From Eunapius fragilis (taxonomy: Eukaryota; Porifera; Demospongiae; Spongillida; Spongillidae): a DNA stretch of 64,000 nucleotides. The notes beneath the pieces are model-generated. The model made no database searches, had not been told where the DNA came from, and saw only the letters and a list, made by a program, of their open reading frames with translations. Location: the NCBI GenBank assembly GCA_963681505.1, contig OY811985.1:4216952-4280951 (forward strand), read 5' to 3'. The position numbers and the translations under genes are program-made. How positions within the stretch are numbered: position 1 is the stretch's first letter; every line of letters begins with the position of its first letter. This document shows, piece after piece, positions 13,276 to 24,558 of this stretch.

Positions 13276-16200
13276 GGCCATTCCAAATGTGAAAATAGTT
13301 TCCCGTCCGGACCTTTTACCAAAACCCATGCGGGCGGGCGGCTATTATCCATTATTTACATATAATTATTAAAAATGAATGCATTAATTATTCTATATCT
13401 CGCATCATCAGGCATGAATACAAAAGGTGGCAGAACTGAAAATTATGGCGCTGTATGTCCGGACCGGTAACTATTGATGACTGAGACGCTTAGGCAAGAA
13501 GAAACTTCTTAAATTGCTATTATTAAATGGCGGACAACCTTTTGGACTACATTGGTAAATTAACGTCGATGTGTGCATATGTTCTGTACGATGCGATACT
13601 TGTTAATGAAATAAGAAAAACATTCATATAAATACAAAAATTAAGTGTTACCAGTTTTATTTTTCTTTGAATTAGGTATTTTTGGTTTCTCTGCACAACT
13701 TCTGCATTGAGGATAAAATGCCTCTGTATCACTCCATGGTGGTACTGACCCAGAACAGTACACACAAATATCCTCAAACTTTGCTGAGTAGTAGAGTTTT
13801 TCAATAGGATCCTCACAAGATATTTTTCTCACAAAAACAACATCTTTTAGGTATTCAGGTATATCAGAATCTTGAAGCTGTGCTCCACAAGAAAACGACA
13901 TGCCATCTAATGCTTTCTCCAGCTCTTTCTTTTCATTCTGTTTCAGCTTTCTTCTAGAATAAACAAGACGCCACATCTCGCACTCATCACACATCAGCAT
14001 CATTTCAGCATTCTTGACATGCTGAAGACTGGCATAAAATGGTAGTGTCTTCTCTTTTGCAGCTCGCTTCAGAGAGGGACGGTGTTCCTCAGATGTTTTA
14101 CTTCTGAAAACCTCAGCAAAATGCTTGTAGTGGCCTTCTGAACCAGGAACTGGGTCTGGCAAATGGGCTAGACCTTTGAACACATCAGCTGGGAGTCTTG
14201 TTTGGAGGCAAATTTTGCACTCTCTCTTTCCGCACTTCAAAATATCAAAATAGTAGTGCCTCTGCTTGCAACAATGTGACATGAATTCAACCAACTGAGA
14301 CGTTAAATCCTTAGCACTGAATTTATCTGATCGACTATAAGGGAACTCTTGATCAATAGAAAGAATTGATGTCCACAGATCATCTAACTCGTCATTTGTG
14401 GCTGCTGAAAAAACTGAAAATTTCTTTTCTTTTAGCTCAAGTCTTTTTGCAATGTCTGTGAGTACGGCCTTAACAGAAGAAATAGAATCAAGCATAGCCT
14501 CCTTAAAACCGACTTTTCTTCCTGCTACAGATCTTAATGCCTGCATTGAGTTGCACTTTGTGGCTTCTACTTCCATTTCCTCTGGCATGCTTTTTCGAGC
14601 AAGGGCAATTGCTTGCAAACCAAGATTAAGGATTGACATAATCCTTTCAACAGGATTTCTGTAAGAGTGATAGGGTGCTGTTCTAACAGCACAGAGGTAA
14701 TCAAGGTTTAGCTTCCTGAATAGTGCTATAAGTGCTAGCTTTACAGAGATATAGGTGACCCTGTGATCAGGACCTCCATCTGAATACACAAAAAGAATTG
14801 GCTTTTCATGACCTGTTACGTTAAGAATGTTTGCAAGCTCCGCTGAGTGGCGCAATGGTGATGAAGGCTCAAGGGCTCCTTCTTTGAACATCACCATCAC
14901 ATCTCCAGTATACCATGAGCCACTTACTTCTTCAGGTATATCACAAAGCAATACTACGGATGGTATTATACTAAATTTAGTAAAATCATGGTCAGCAGCT
15001 TGCAGTGATGTACCAGAGTGGACAATTACTTGCCTACCACGTTCAGCAGATGTCAGGCTCGCCAATTTTGATCCTGTGCTTGTCGTCAATGCAAGCAAAT
15101 GTTGAATACCCTCTCATTAACACTGCATACTCTCTTTCATATCGGAAAAGACAGGCTGTATAATGTGAATCCTCGCGCTCTTTTCTCCATTGTCGTTGTT
15201 GTACCTTATGCTTTACTTGAAGGCGGCCAGTGTATCTTACTTTTGTATGGGATGATTGGCAAATTGGAGAGAATTGAAGATGGATCCACTCATCTGATGG
15301 CACAGGTGTGTTTGGAGGGCATCTTTCAAGTACCTTTTCATGCAAATCACGTACAGAAATGGCCTTTGCCATATGTACAACTGTAGAATGCCTGCGGTCA
15401 TCTACTGCAGAGCCCACTTCTTCTTCAATGAAATCTATTGCACATGACCAAAACTCATCAAACTTTGTTTTTTGCCCATAATGGTTTCTAAGATCATAAA
15501 TCAATGATGGCTCCTCAAGATCAAACATTACCTGTACCCTTTCATCAATTTCAGATTGCAAAAGATTGGCTGATGATGAACTGTCACCAACTAATACCTT
15601 GTAAATGTGGCGCAATAAAGCTTTCTTTGTAGTGTGAGTTGTGAGGCCAAACAATTGAAATGCTTCCCTCCGAACAGCTCGAGTGTGAAATTCAGGGATG
15701 TCTCTCTTGATCTGCTCAATTATTGGCTGAGACGTGCTGAGGGCCTGATCAATGTTTTCAGCTGTGCAATGCCACACCCAGTGGAGATTTCCAATATTGC
15801 TACCAGGAGCATATGTGACATGAATAAGTGGGATATCCAGACCCTGCTTTAAAGCCTCTACCCATTCATAACGCCTGCGCCGATCAGTAGGTAGAAGCTT
15901 TCCTAACTCTAAAGGTGCATTTGGGCCAAGTGATTTTAGAGATTCACTAATGGGACTCAGAAAAGCAGGTGTCAACACCCTAGATTTAGTATACATTACA
16001 GCGAGATACTGGCTTATTTGTCGAACTGGCTCTGTTGAGCTATGGATAGCTTCCATTCGAACTCTTTTATCAAGCAAAAGGTCTGCATATGATGCAATGG
16101 AGCGTGCCAACTCCTCGACATCATTCTTCATTGTTGACCACATGGCTCTCCCCCAGAATTGATTATGAAGACAGCCAAATAGAGCTTGTGAATGTGCCAC

Positions 16201-17058
16201 TAGAATATCTCTACACATGGAAGAAAGACATCGTTTCTTATGCTTATGTTGCTCTGGCCTGTTATAACCAGTAAATTTTTCAAAACATTTAGGAATCATA
16301 CATGACCTTTCATTAAGAGTTTCATGCATTCCGTCTATATATCAAAGAGCATCTCTCAGGGTTTGCAGGGCTAATGTAGCTGTTCCATTTTGCACTTCCT
16401 CAGACTTCCAACACAGTTCTTTTGTTTCCAAGAATAAAAGAAGGTCATTGTACATTTTATCTCTTTCAGAACACACAGTTACCTTAGGGGGTAACTTAGC
16501 TGTACTGATTCCTTTTTGTGCATTTAGCATTATTTGAAATGCATCTCTTGGCAAGGGTAGATCAACTTCTGAAACATCCTCTGAGGGAAAATCCTCCTCA
16601 GTGTTCTTTGAAACTACATATTTTAAGAACTGGCCAAACGATTGAATAACTTCACCACAATTCAGGTTATAGTCTCCAACACTGGACAGATCCTCCTTTT
16701 TCTGTCCGACTTTTACTTCCTGTATTTTTATATGGTCCTTCTTGCTATCATCGATTCTTACACAAATAACCTGTACAGCAAAACAAGAGAAGATTTCCAG
16801 CTTCCGCCAAAAAGGATAGTATTAAATGCTTACTTGTTCATAGAACTGATACACATTTAGGCGGTCCTCGCCAAATAAAATAGTCCAACTCAGCAGTGTT
16901 GTATGGCAACATTCGTCGTACACGCACACGTTAACCAACATCTCTAAAAGTACCGGTATTCCGATAATTAGAATAATGGACATAATGGTGACATTACGCG
17001 GGTGGTCTATAATGACGCGGGCGGAGGACGGGAAACTACAATCACATTTGGAATGGCC
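13276..17058 (-). mobile_element. DNA transposon, 3783 bp, TTA target duplication, DDE-type transposase
   Basis: The two ends are inverted repeats: ggccattccaaatgtga at 13276, and its complement ending at 17058. Both continue after a few mismatches into tagtttcccgtcc. Direct TTA copies flank the element (13273-13275 and 17059-17061). The interior holds one broken transposase gene on the minus strand. This is a nearly complete element of an autonomous type. A 3-bp TTA duplication is usual for PIF/Harbinger, but the encoded protein does not look like that family to me. Confidence 0.85.
13641..16983 (-). pseudogene. Transposase-like gene (DDE type, CxxC C-terminus), broken by a stop and a frameshift
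   Basis: Exon 1 is 16834-16983 (starts MSIILIIGIP). A 63-bp GT-AG intron (16771-16833) joins in phase 0 to a long exon. The long exon has an in-frame TGA at 16342-16344 and a frameshift near 15050. Probable catalytic residues are Asp in CIDDKHRIKIGEP (just before the frameshift), Asp in YSDGGPDHR and Glu in NPVERIMS, in DDE order. An upstream C..C...H..H-like segment is near CMIPKCFEKFTG...HKHKKRC. The C-terminus has CDECEMWRLVYSRRKL then SCG, similar to a CW-type zinc finger, and two more CxxC pairs (ICVYCSG, PQCRSC). Apart from the two lesions the frame is open over about 1,050 codons, so inactivation looks recent. It lies inside TIRs at 13276 and 17058. The family is recalled from unnamed cnidarian and sponge proteins. 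Confidence 0.8.
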
Positions 17059-17063
17059 TTAAC

Positions 17064-17075
17064 CCCCCCCCCCCC

Positions 17076-17109
<34 letters not shown>
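17064..17109. repeat. Poly-C tract
   Basis: About 46 bases of C with a single A, starting two bases after the transposon's TTA target duplication. Confidence 0.95.
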
Positions 17110-17363
17110 ACGGCAGACGCCCGCTTTTGTTTGGGATCACTGTACGGAACGCGGGAGAACTCTAACTCGTCGTCTCGACATTGGAGGTATTCCTCTCGTT
17201 GTTTAGCTCTCCTCTTTTGTTGAATGAAATCCCACCTATAACGCTGCACAATTCTAAATATACGTGAATGTCGCCATGGGAACGGTTAAACCTAGCACTC
17301 CATATTACGTAACGATTACGTCTATCAGTTTTTATGCTTTATTCATATATCTGATACCTGAAG

Positions 17364-17492
17364 ATGTCCTTCCAGGAGATTTGGTATAACTTGCGCTCAC
17401 TCGGCCGAGAAGAAGACGACGACGACGACGACGACGACGGAGAAGAATTGGTCTGGGAACGAGAACAAACACGAGCTTTTTTGTTCTCTTAA
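17364..17492 (+). CDS. Possible short ORF with an Asp run (42 residues)
   Basis: ATG at 17364 opens MSFQEIWYNLRSLGREE, then eight Asp from a (GAC)8 repeat, then GEELVWERE, ending TAA at 17490-17492. Composition looks protein-like and it may be a first exon or a remnant, but no family is recognised and the acidic run comes from a trinucleotide repeat. No obvious splice partner was found. Confidence 0.2.
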   Translation: MSFQEIWYNLRSLGREEDDDDDDDDGEELVWEREQTRAFLFS

Positions 17493-17876
17493 AGCAAACA
17501 ATAAGACTGGAACAAAACATTAAAATGACCGTCTTTGCCTTCTGGTTCGAAAGCAACAAAGAGCTAAACTATCCGTTTCTTGGTACTCGAGTTATACGAG
17601 GGTCACGTTTTTAAAAATGATTTCACGACCCGGGTCAATTCCTATATAGGAACTACTATCGTAGTTCCTGAATACTGGTTATTTAAAATGTCGGCTGCAT
17701 CAAATTCTGCATGTGCAAAGAGCAGTGTGTACGAGATTTATATACTGCTCACCCTCAGCAGGTGGAAGCCACAAATACAAATTCAGTATGTTTTCTGGAT
17801 TCAATTATCGTTAGGATACGCATCAATTAGAAAATGGAGCCAATGAAAAATTGTGGCGTTTTCATGTGCTTGTGTA

Positions 17877-18591
17877 AAATTTTTCATAATCCGGACTCCG
17901 GATGTTGCTTATTATGATTAAACATGAACCACGTGTACTCTAGAATTTTTTTTACCATTCGTCGTTGGACAGCATTTAGCGTGTAGTAAAAAAATGCAGA
18001 GATAATACCTCACCCGTAGCGGCAGTAGAGGCCGCTTTTATTTATTAATTTTCATATCCTCAATGTTGAAAATATGTAAGAGGATACAATGTGCTTCTGA
18101 GGCTTTCATTAGCTAGGAGTTAAACTGATCTAGACCCACCGCCACGTGATTTATCATTCATCATTGACCGCCCGACATTCTTTTTCCTTCCGTCACCACG
18201 CGGCATGACAACTATTAGTAACAGTTCTTTGGAATCGTTATTTCCTTCATCAGTTAATGTGCAACATTAGACAAAAATGTGCGCTATCGTTGCATCTATT
18301 ACTACTGAAAATTCAAAAAATGGCGAGACCAAAATTTCCAGTGGGGACCATTAATACGTGGTCCGGGGGACCAACATTTTCAGTGAAAAATATTGGTCTC
18401 CAAGACCAAAATTACCGGGACCAAAATTCCAGTGATATTGCCTACTTTTCAGAGATAATGTATTATCTCTGCATTTTTTTACTACACGCTAAATGCTGTC
18501 CAACGACGAATGGTAAAAAAAATTCTAGAGTACACGTGGTTCATGTTTAATCATAATAAGCAACATCCGGAGTCCGGATTATGAAAAATTT
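17877..18591. mobile_element. Non-autonomous element with about 140-bp terminal inverted repeats
   Basis: The left arm (17877-about 18012) pairs with the right arm (about 18460-18591). Ends read aaatttttcataatccgg and its complement, with TA on both sides (17875-17876, 18592-18593). TA duplication suggests Tc1/mariner-type mobilisation, but there is no transposase. Confidence 0.85.
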
Positions 18592-18593
18592 TA

Positions 18594-19201
<608 letters not shown>

Positions 19202-19261
19202 TATTATATTATCATGGCATACATGTACAACCTCTTAATGGAGAAACTTTTTCTCACCTTA

Positions 19262-19537
19262 CAGCCAACACAAATGCTGAAGCCAGGGCAGATGTTAGAG
19301 CAAGAGAATTTTGGTCATAATGCCAGGATGACATAAGGGTTTTTCACCCAAATGCACCTAGCTATGTTTCCAAACCTCTTTCAGCTCTCTTTCGCACTCA
19401 CGAGCAAGCAAAGAAAAGGAATGTGGACAACGCATTCGAGATGTTGTCTTTAATTTTCCACCTCAGGTGTAATGGGAAGAGAAGCCACCACTTTTTACAA
19501 ACGTCTAGCTGATCTGTTATCTGAAAAGCTTATCAAA
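19262..19537 (+). pseudogene. C-terminal fragment of a retroelement polyprotein
   Basis: In plus frames with shifts: EARADVRAREFW, then IRVFHPNAPSY, KPLSALFRTHEQAKKR, and MGREATTFYKRLADLLSEK. This order matches the tail of reverse-transcriptase proteins common in sponge and cnidarian genomes. It breaks off at about 19537, where another repeat begins. No reverse transcriptase core is present. Confidence 0.6.
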
Positions 19538-20099
19538 GTATGTTCCATCAACAGCTTTAATAATATGGAACCTCAATGTATATTTACCCTGGTACTGAGC
19601 CTATATGCAACGAGTCTTGCATGCAGAAACCAGGTATCGCGTTTCGCTGAACAGATTCATGTGCCGCTCGATGATAGGTATCTTTCTTTACAAAGCACTG
19701 CAACAGTTTCTCCTTCTTTGGAGCGTTTGAATTCGTTGGAAGTTTATAATACTTCCCCTTTCGGTGCGCGTCTTTTTACTGCAAAGACACACAAAAACAC
19801 ACAAAGACAAACCAGAAGGCACAAAGACACGTGAGGATGCTACAAGAAGCACAAAGACACTGAAAATGCTCGCTACCTGACGTATATATATATAACAATT
19901 TTCGATAAAATTTGCACAAAGATATTCAGCTACACGTCTGCATTCAATTGGCATCCCCAAAGATACTTGAATACCATTCTAGACCGGACATCGTTTTAAA
20001 AAAGTTGTCCGATCGCTCGATTATTGATGAATCATGATTTATTAATGTAATTCTAGTCTCGTACCCAGACCAACTTTACAGCAGTAAATAAGCTACATC

Positions 20100-21046
20100 A
20101 TGAAGTTAAATCAATAAAAAACAATTTGGGCTCTGCATAATGAAATAACAAATTCAGTTAACAGTACTGAAACACATGTCTGCTGCAACACTGAAAGTAT
20201 TTGTCATTCCACGACCACTGGATTTCTGAGATGGCTTCTATCCAGCATTTTGTTTGTGTGGTATGGAAAAACAAGGTTCTTTTGTAGATATCATGTACTT
20301 ATTAGCAGGTGGGATGTTTATAGTCTTCAAGAAGTTATGAAAGTGAGCATTTTGCTCTCTTTCAGACCACTTCATCCACCTGTAAAAGGATAACTAAAGG
20401 TAATTATAGGCCACTATAAATAAAAAATTAAATATAAATAAATTTTGTATCTTTCAACTGATACAACAAATCTGTTATGAAAAGCCGGTAGCATCCAATA
20501 GTTTCCTGTTCCATATGTTGCTCGTCTGAGATCTATCAATCTTCTTTGTACAACCTTGTACAACTTTGAAACCAGACTTGATGGGAAGGTATCCAACATT
20601 AAAAAAATATTTTGTGTCCAGTTATGTGGAACCACCTTGTAAAACCACAACTAAGGAAGTCAAGAAAATTTCAAATGTGGACCAATAATAGCTGTGAATC
20701 AATAAACAGTGTCTTTAAAGCTGATTTTGAATGGAAGCCTGTAGTGATGCATGAAATAGTTCTTCTGCTCTTGTTTCAAAACTAAAAGTTAGTCAAACCA
20801 TCTGAGCCAAAAAAAAGGTACTGCAATCTGTTTTAGACACACCGACTTTGTCAGTGAGATATTTGATGATATTTTCACGAAGATACTTTGTGAACAAATA
20901 TCTTGATGCATTTGGAAAAACAAAGTCTAGTGCTTTTGAAATAGCCTTTTCATCATCACTTCCAAGAGTAAGATCCTCACCTATGATCATGCCTAGCTCA
21001 TCAATATTCTGGTCAGAACCAATTACACTTTTAACTATAGTAAAAA
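20100..21046 (-). pseudogene. Decayed MULE-like transposase fragment
   Basis: The clearest part (20795-21046) reads IGEDLTLGSDDEKAISKAL, then DFVFPNASRYLF and YLRENIIKYL. This resembles the second catalytic Asp region of Mutator-like transposases (TDGE..L..A....FP.A...C..H...N). Further degraded matches continue to about 20350 (FYRWMKWSERERNAHFHNF) with stops and shifts. The usual Cys and His of the 'LC..H' segment are replaced by LF..YL. The start is destroyed by a 20-bp repeat array at 21047. Not functional. Confidence 0.5.
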
Positions 21047-21321
21047 ACGTTGTGTCTTTGTCTTTGTGCCTTTTGGTTTGTCTTTGTGCCTTCTGGTTTG
21101 TCTTTGTGCCTTTGTCTTTGTGCCTTTTGGTTTGTCTTTGTGCCTTCTTTGTGCCTTCTGGTTTGTCTTTGTGCCTTCTGGTTTGTCTTTGTGCCTTCTG
21201 GTTTGTCTTTGTGCCTTCTGGTTTGTCTTTGTGCCTTCTGGTTTGTCTTTGTGCCTTCTGGTTTGTCTTTGTGCCTTCTGGTTTGTCTTTGTGCCTTCTG
21301 GTTTGTCTTTGTGTGTCTTTG
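21047..21321. repeat. 20-bp minisatellite
   Basis: Units of gccttctggtttgtctttgt (variants with gcctttgtc). About 13 units plus irregular ones. One unit-like stretch in the opposite orientation stands at 19806-19833 in the same element, which could be the seed. Confidence 0.95.
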
Positions 21322-21449
21322 CAGTAAAATGACGCCTCCCCATTTCGATTTTGAGCGGAGCCTTGCTTAACTTTCGCTTTGTGTGTTCGACACTTCAAAA
21401 ACGTATACATATATATTCTATATAATTATATAATTATAAATATAATATT

Positions 21450-21802
21450 GGAACAGTGTCCAGCAAAATCACCCTTATGATATTTTATCAAATTTTCCAG
21501 GACATTCTTGATGCGACAGAATGCACGGGCACTGCTGGCTCACGCTGCAGGGGCTCGTTGAATATTGTGTATTTATTTATATTGTACATGTATGTAATAT
21601 TTATAGTTGACAAGCAAAAGAAAAGTAAAGCTCGCATTGAATTGTATGGCTAATTATAAATTCAGTGCCAAATAACTTTATGATGGATAGTCCAATTAAG
21701 GATGCGTAAGGACCATTTGATAGAAACTCTTTGGAGTTCACGGAAAATGAAAAAAAAAAATTAAAAACTATCTAGAAAGGTTATTTTGCTGGACACTGTC
21801 CC
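21450..21802. mobile_element. Miniature inverted-repeat element, family D copy 1
   Basis: Terminal repeats cagtgtccagcaaaatcacc and ttttgctggacactgtccc. The interior matches 24559-24807 in reverse orientation (for example gatggatagtccaatt and ggaccatttgatagaa). Non-coding. Confidence 0.85.
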
Positions 21803-21976
21803 AATTATTATAGCCCGGGCGTACGATATCACTTAATTGTTTAAAAGTAAATGCAACAAAAAATTATTCGCGATATAGTAAGTAGTTATATATGAATAGG
21901 TGTTTGCAATTCAATGCTTATCAGCAATAGGCATGCATGGTGAAAAATATACAATTTATTTAGAGAACGCATTTAA

Positions 21977-23461
21977 TTAGGTACTAGTTTCTGCACTATA
22001 ATACTTTTCAGCAAAGACATGAACTTCGACGATTTCATCCCTTTCTCGGTATCTGTATTTATCTGCAGCTCGAACAAATGTGCCAACGCTCACTATTCCC
22101 ACTGCAGTAATGAGCGTCAGGTAAGCCGTACCATTACTGAATGAATCAGTATAGTCTGGGCGGTTAAAAGGTAGGTACAGAAGCCAGGCAAGGGCTTGGG
22201 CTAGTCCATAGCCTATGCAATAATAGATCCCAATAATCATTCCCCTCATTGACTGCGGCGCTTGTGCAACGATGAACTCCAGTACTGATGTGGTGAAGAT
22301 GAGGTACGTCAGAGTACCGCATAGCCATGTGGGTAAGTTGAGCCATGGTTCCACGGTGAGTGTGTGTTGGCGGAGACCATCTGGCACACCGGTGACACCA
22401 CTGGCTGTGTACCCAACCGCGTCACAAAGCAGAACAGCTATAAGGCTCAGTAGCGAAAGGACTGCCCCAATGGAGGTTCTTAGCAAGGAGCCAGGGTACC
22501 GTGCCTTGATGTGAGGGTATATGAGCAACTCATGCAGCGGCAGAGATATGAGGACCGTTGCGGTCACAATCCCTTGTATCGTTAGTCTCTTAGATTGAGA
22601 TAAGTTGAAACTGACGTCAATTATATTGAAACCGTTCCTGCAGGCAAAGAATCCGGTCAGCAATAACAGGAGTTTCGTTATTCTAAATAGAGCTTTTACA
22701 TCTTCGATTTGCTCGTGGCTGAAGGGACCGCCATACTTTGTTTCCCCTAGCTCAACCCTCGATGGCCTTAGCTCTTCCCAGTACGTGAAAGCACTGCGGT
22801 TCAAAGGGAGCTTATGCGCCCAAGCGAATGAGAGGACCCGGTAGATCAGTACGTAAGGGTTTGAAACCACGATGGGCGGCTTAAAATCGCACCGACTAAC
22901 GAGAGACGGTATAGCGCACAGCACCAAGGAAAGAAGTGCGACGGTTATTAACAACATGACCAGCAGGGTGTGGTTTGGTATGACACTCGTCAAACCGTCT
23001 TTTAGCCACCAGTTGTAAAGTTCCGCTGACACTTCCTGGGACCATATGTACCAGTACACGTACGAGCTGAGCTGCTCGGAAGGCGCATCCCGGAGCTGGT
23101 CGACGCCAAATTGGAGGGCGTTGGCCTGAAATACGCCTACACCTACTTGCTGCACGGACTGGAGTACCACGACTGCAGCCGCCGCGCTGGTCACGTGCAT
23201 GAATTTCGCACTCGCCGTACAGATGGTAACAGCTAGGGCCCCGACCCAAGTGATCCACGTGCCGATGACGAGCGTCTTAAGCCGCCCACACCAAACATCA
23301 GCGACCATACCAAACACGGGGTAGAGAAAGAAGATTGTGATCAGCACCGCGTTCCATGCAATGGCGATAGAGGTGTACGGAATCGACGCCAAGCTTACTT
23401 CGACGATCATGTACCATAAAATGACGACCAATGCCTTCTTTGATTTGAAGTGTCGCCACAT
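21977..23461 (-). CDS. POT/PTR2-family (SLC15-like) proton-coupled transporter, intronless
   Basis: A 494-residue membrane protein of the major facilitator fold, with about 11-12 hydrophobic spans. Family-typical places are the Q-A-N-A-L-Q-F-G-V-D-Q segment before a YVYWYIWSQE span (the DQ...WFY-like PTR2 motif) and EFIVAQAPQSMRGMIIG in the C-terminal half. POT proteins move di/tripeptides or related solutes with protons across the plasma membrane. The N-terminal ExxER motif is not present (the first span has MIVEVSLASIPY), so coupling or substrate may differ. The start at MWRHFKSKKAL precedes the first span. There are no introns. A copy of the last 75 codons lies at 10699-10985, so this locus or its relatives have been duplicated. 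Confidence 0.75.
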   Translation of the reverse strand: MWRHFKSKKALVVILWYMIVEVSLASIPYTSIAIAWNAVLITIFFLYPVFGMVADVWCGRLKTLVIGTWITWVGALAVTICTASAKFMHVTSAAAAVVVLQSVQQVGVGVFQANALQFGVDQLRDAPSEQLSSYVYWYIWSQEVSAELYNWWLKDGLTSVIPNHTLLVMLLITVALLSLVLCAIPSLVSRCDFKPPIVVSNPYVLIYRVLSFAWAHKLPLNRSAFTYWEELRPSRVELGETKYGGPFSHEQIEDVKALFRITKLLLLLTGFFACRNGFNIIDVSFNLSQSKRLTIQGIVTATVLISLPLHELLIYPHIKARYPGSLLRTSIGAVLSLLSLIAVLLCDAVGYTASGVTGVPDGLRQHTLTVEPWLNLPTWLCGTLTYLIFTTSVLEFIVAQAPQSMRGMIIGIYYCIGYGLAQALAWLLYLPFNRPDYTDSFSNGTAYLTLITAVGIVSVGTFVRAADKYRYRERDEIVEVHVFAEKYYSAETST

Positions 23462-23631
23462 CTTGAAAAACTCTTGTATTAAACTGATGGGCTATATGGG
23501 AAGGAGGGAAATGCAGCGCTATAAAAACACAATAGCATAATTTGCTCGATAGAAAATTCTGTACTTCATGCAAAAAACAACATCTTTGATCAAAATGTTC
23601 TAACAGATCGCGCGTACCAATTCTAAATATA
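23462..23631. other. Upstream region of the transporter gene
   Basis: The stretch from about 23568 (aacatctttgatcaaaatgttctaacag) is repeated at 29922-29965. No core promoter is assignable. Confidence 0.4.
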
Positions 23632-23771
23632 GGTTAGACACTGAAACCGAGGGATCTACGTGATTTTAGAATCCCCTCGGGCCCTTAGTAGCGCCCTCGC
23701 TACCGCTCGCTACAGCCCAGGGCCCTCGGGGATTCTAAATCACGTAGATCCCTCGGTTTCAGTGTCTAACC
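23632..23771. repeat. Inverted repeat, 55-bp arms
   Basis: ggttagacactgaaaccgag at the left pairs with its complement ending at 23771. The loop (about 23690-23722) is GC-rich. Probably a small foldback transposon. Confidence 0.85.
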
Positions 23772-23827
23772 AATTTAGACAATAGCAACGCAACCAATAC
23801 ATTATCGCGCAACGCGATAACGATAAC

Positions 23828-23940
23828 GGGAGGGATTCTAAGTGCCAGTGGGGGGGGGGGGGGGGGGGGGGGGGGGGATTCTAAGTGCCCGGGGCACTTA
23901 GAATCCCCCCCCCCCCCCCAGGCACTTAAGAGTCCCTCCC
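23828..23940. repeat. Palindrome with G and C homopolymer arms
   Basis: gggagggattctaagtgcc, then a run of about 30 G, then gattctaagtgcccggggcacttagaatc, then about 15 C, then ggcacttaagagtccctccc. A nested inverted repeat that would fold into a hairpin with a G:C homopolymer stem. Confidence 0.85.
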
Positions 23941-24300
23941 TAGGTTTCTACCGAGTTTAGATACCTGCAATTGACCAATCAGATTGCGCGAATCACTTCC
24001 GCTATTGTCAGCGATGAGGTGTTAACGGCGCGGGCGGTAAAAGATGCAGTACTGAAATGCTAAGTGGGAAGCAAAGTTCTGCCGAAAATAACCTGTGCAA
24101 TGGTTGGCAAGGACAATGTATTATCTATAAGTCTCATTATAGATCCTAGACGACGTTAATTACTGGGACGAACTCACATGTACAGCTTCACTCAGCTTCA
24201 CAAGCAGGTTACTGATGTGGACCCTCCCCCTTATATGGTCTATATACATGCATCATTTACAAGACTGATGGACAATGAACTATTTACACGTACACCTTGT
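23941..24300. repeat. Dispersed non-coding segment
   Basis: Parts match 29970-30560 (gttaacggcgcgggcggtaa; gtgcaatggt.ggcaagga) and 9640-9780. The first 60 bp (gtttagatacctgcaatt) also recur at 25526-25565. Each copy carries different insertions. Confidence 0.7.
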
Positions 24301-24303
24301 ACG

Positions 24304-24500
24304 GGAATAAGGTTTGACTGAAATGGAAAAATGAAGTAGGTCTATATATAGCACAATTGGAAGATTGCTAAATATAGGTCTATTTCATTTTTCCATTTCT
24401 GCACATTCCCATGCTTTTTATACCACCAATCCTTATACACATTATGCAATCATCGTAGAAAATGTTTTAAATTTGCATTAAGACTGGACAACAGTGAAGA
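24304..24500. mobile_element. Palindromic miniature element, family B copy
   Basis: aataaggtttgactgaaatgg, tctatatatagca / tgctaaatataggtct, then atttcatttttccatttc: the same foldback layout as 9789-9883 and 30757-30847. Confidence 0.75.
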
Positions 24501-24558
24501 TGAGAAGTTAAAAAAAGCCATGAACAAATTTTCTGCATGCATGCTAACTTCTTTATAT

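Larger units (their letters stand above)
19540..21406. mobile_element. MULE-bearing repeat element with internal minisatellite
   Basis: The left part (19540-19760) and right part (21345-21406) are both found joined directly to each other at 27841-28107, which defines this interval as one element whose middle is missing there. The middle holds a decayed MULE-like transposase and a 20-bp tandem repeat. Short inverted copies of 'ttttactgcaaagacacac' lie just inside each side (19776 and 21316). Confidence 0.65.

Noticed and set aside
17007-17249. Minus-strand frame MQRYRWDFIQQKRRAKQRE...
   Set aside because: Protein-like at first but runs into a poly-C tract and the transposon end; no family or splice partner found.
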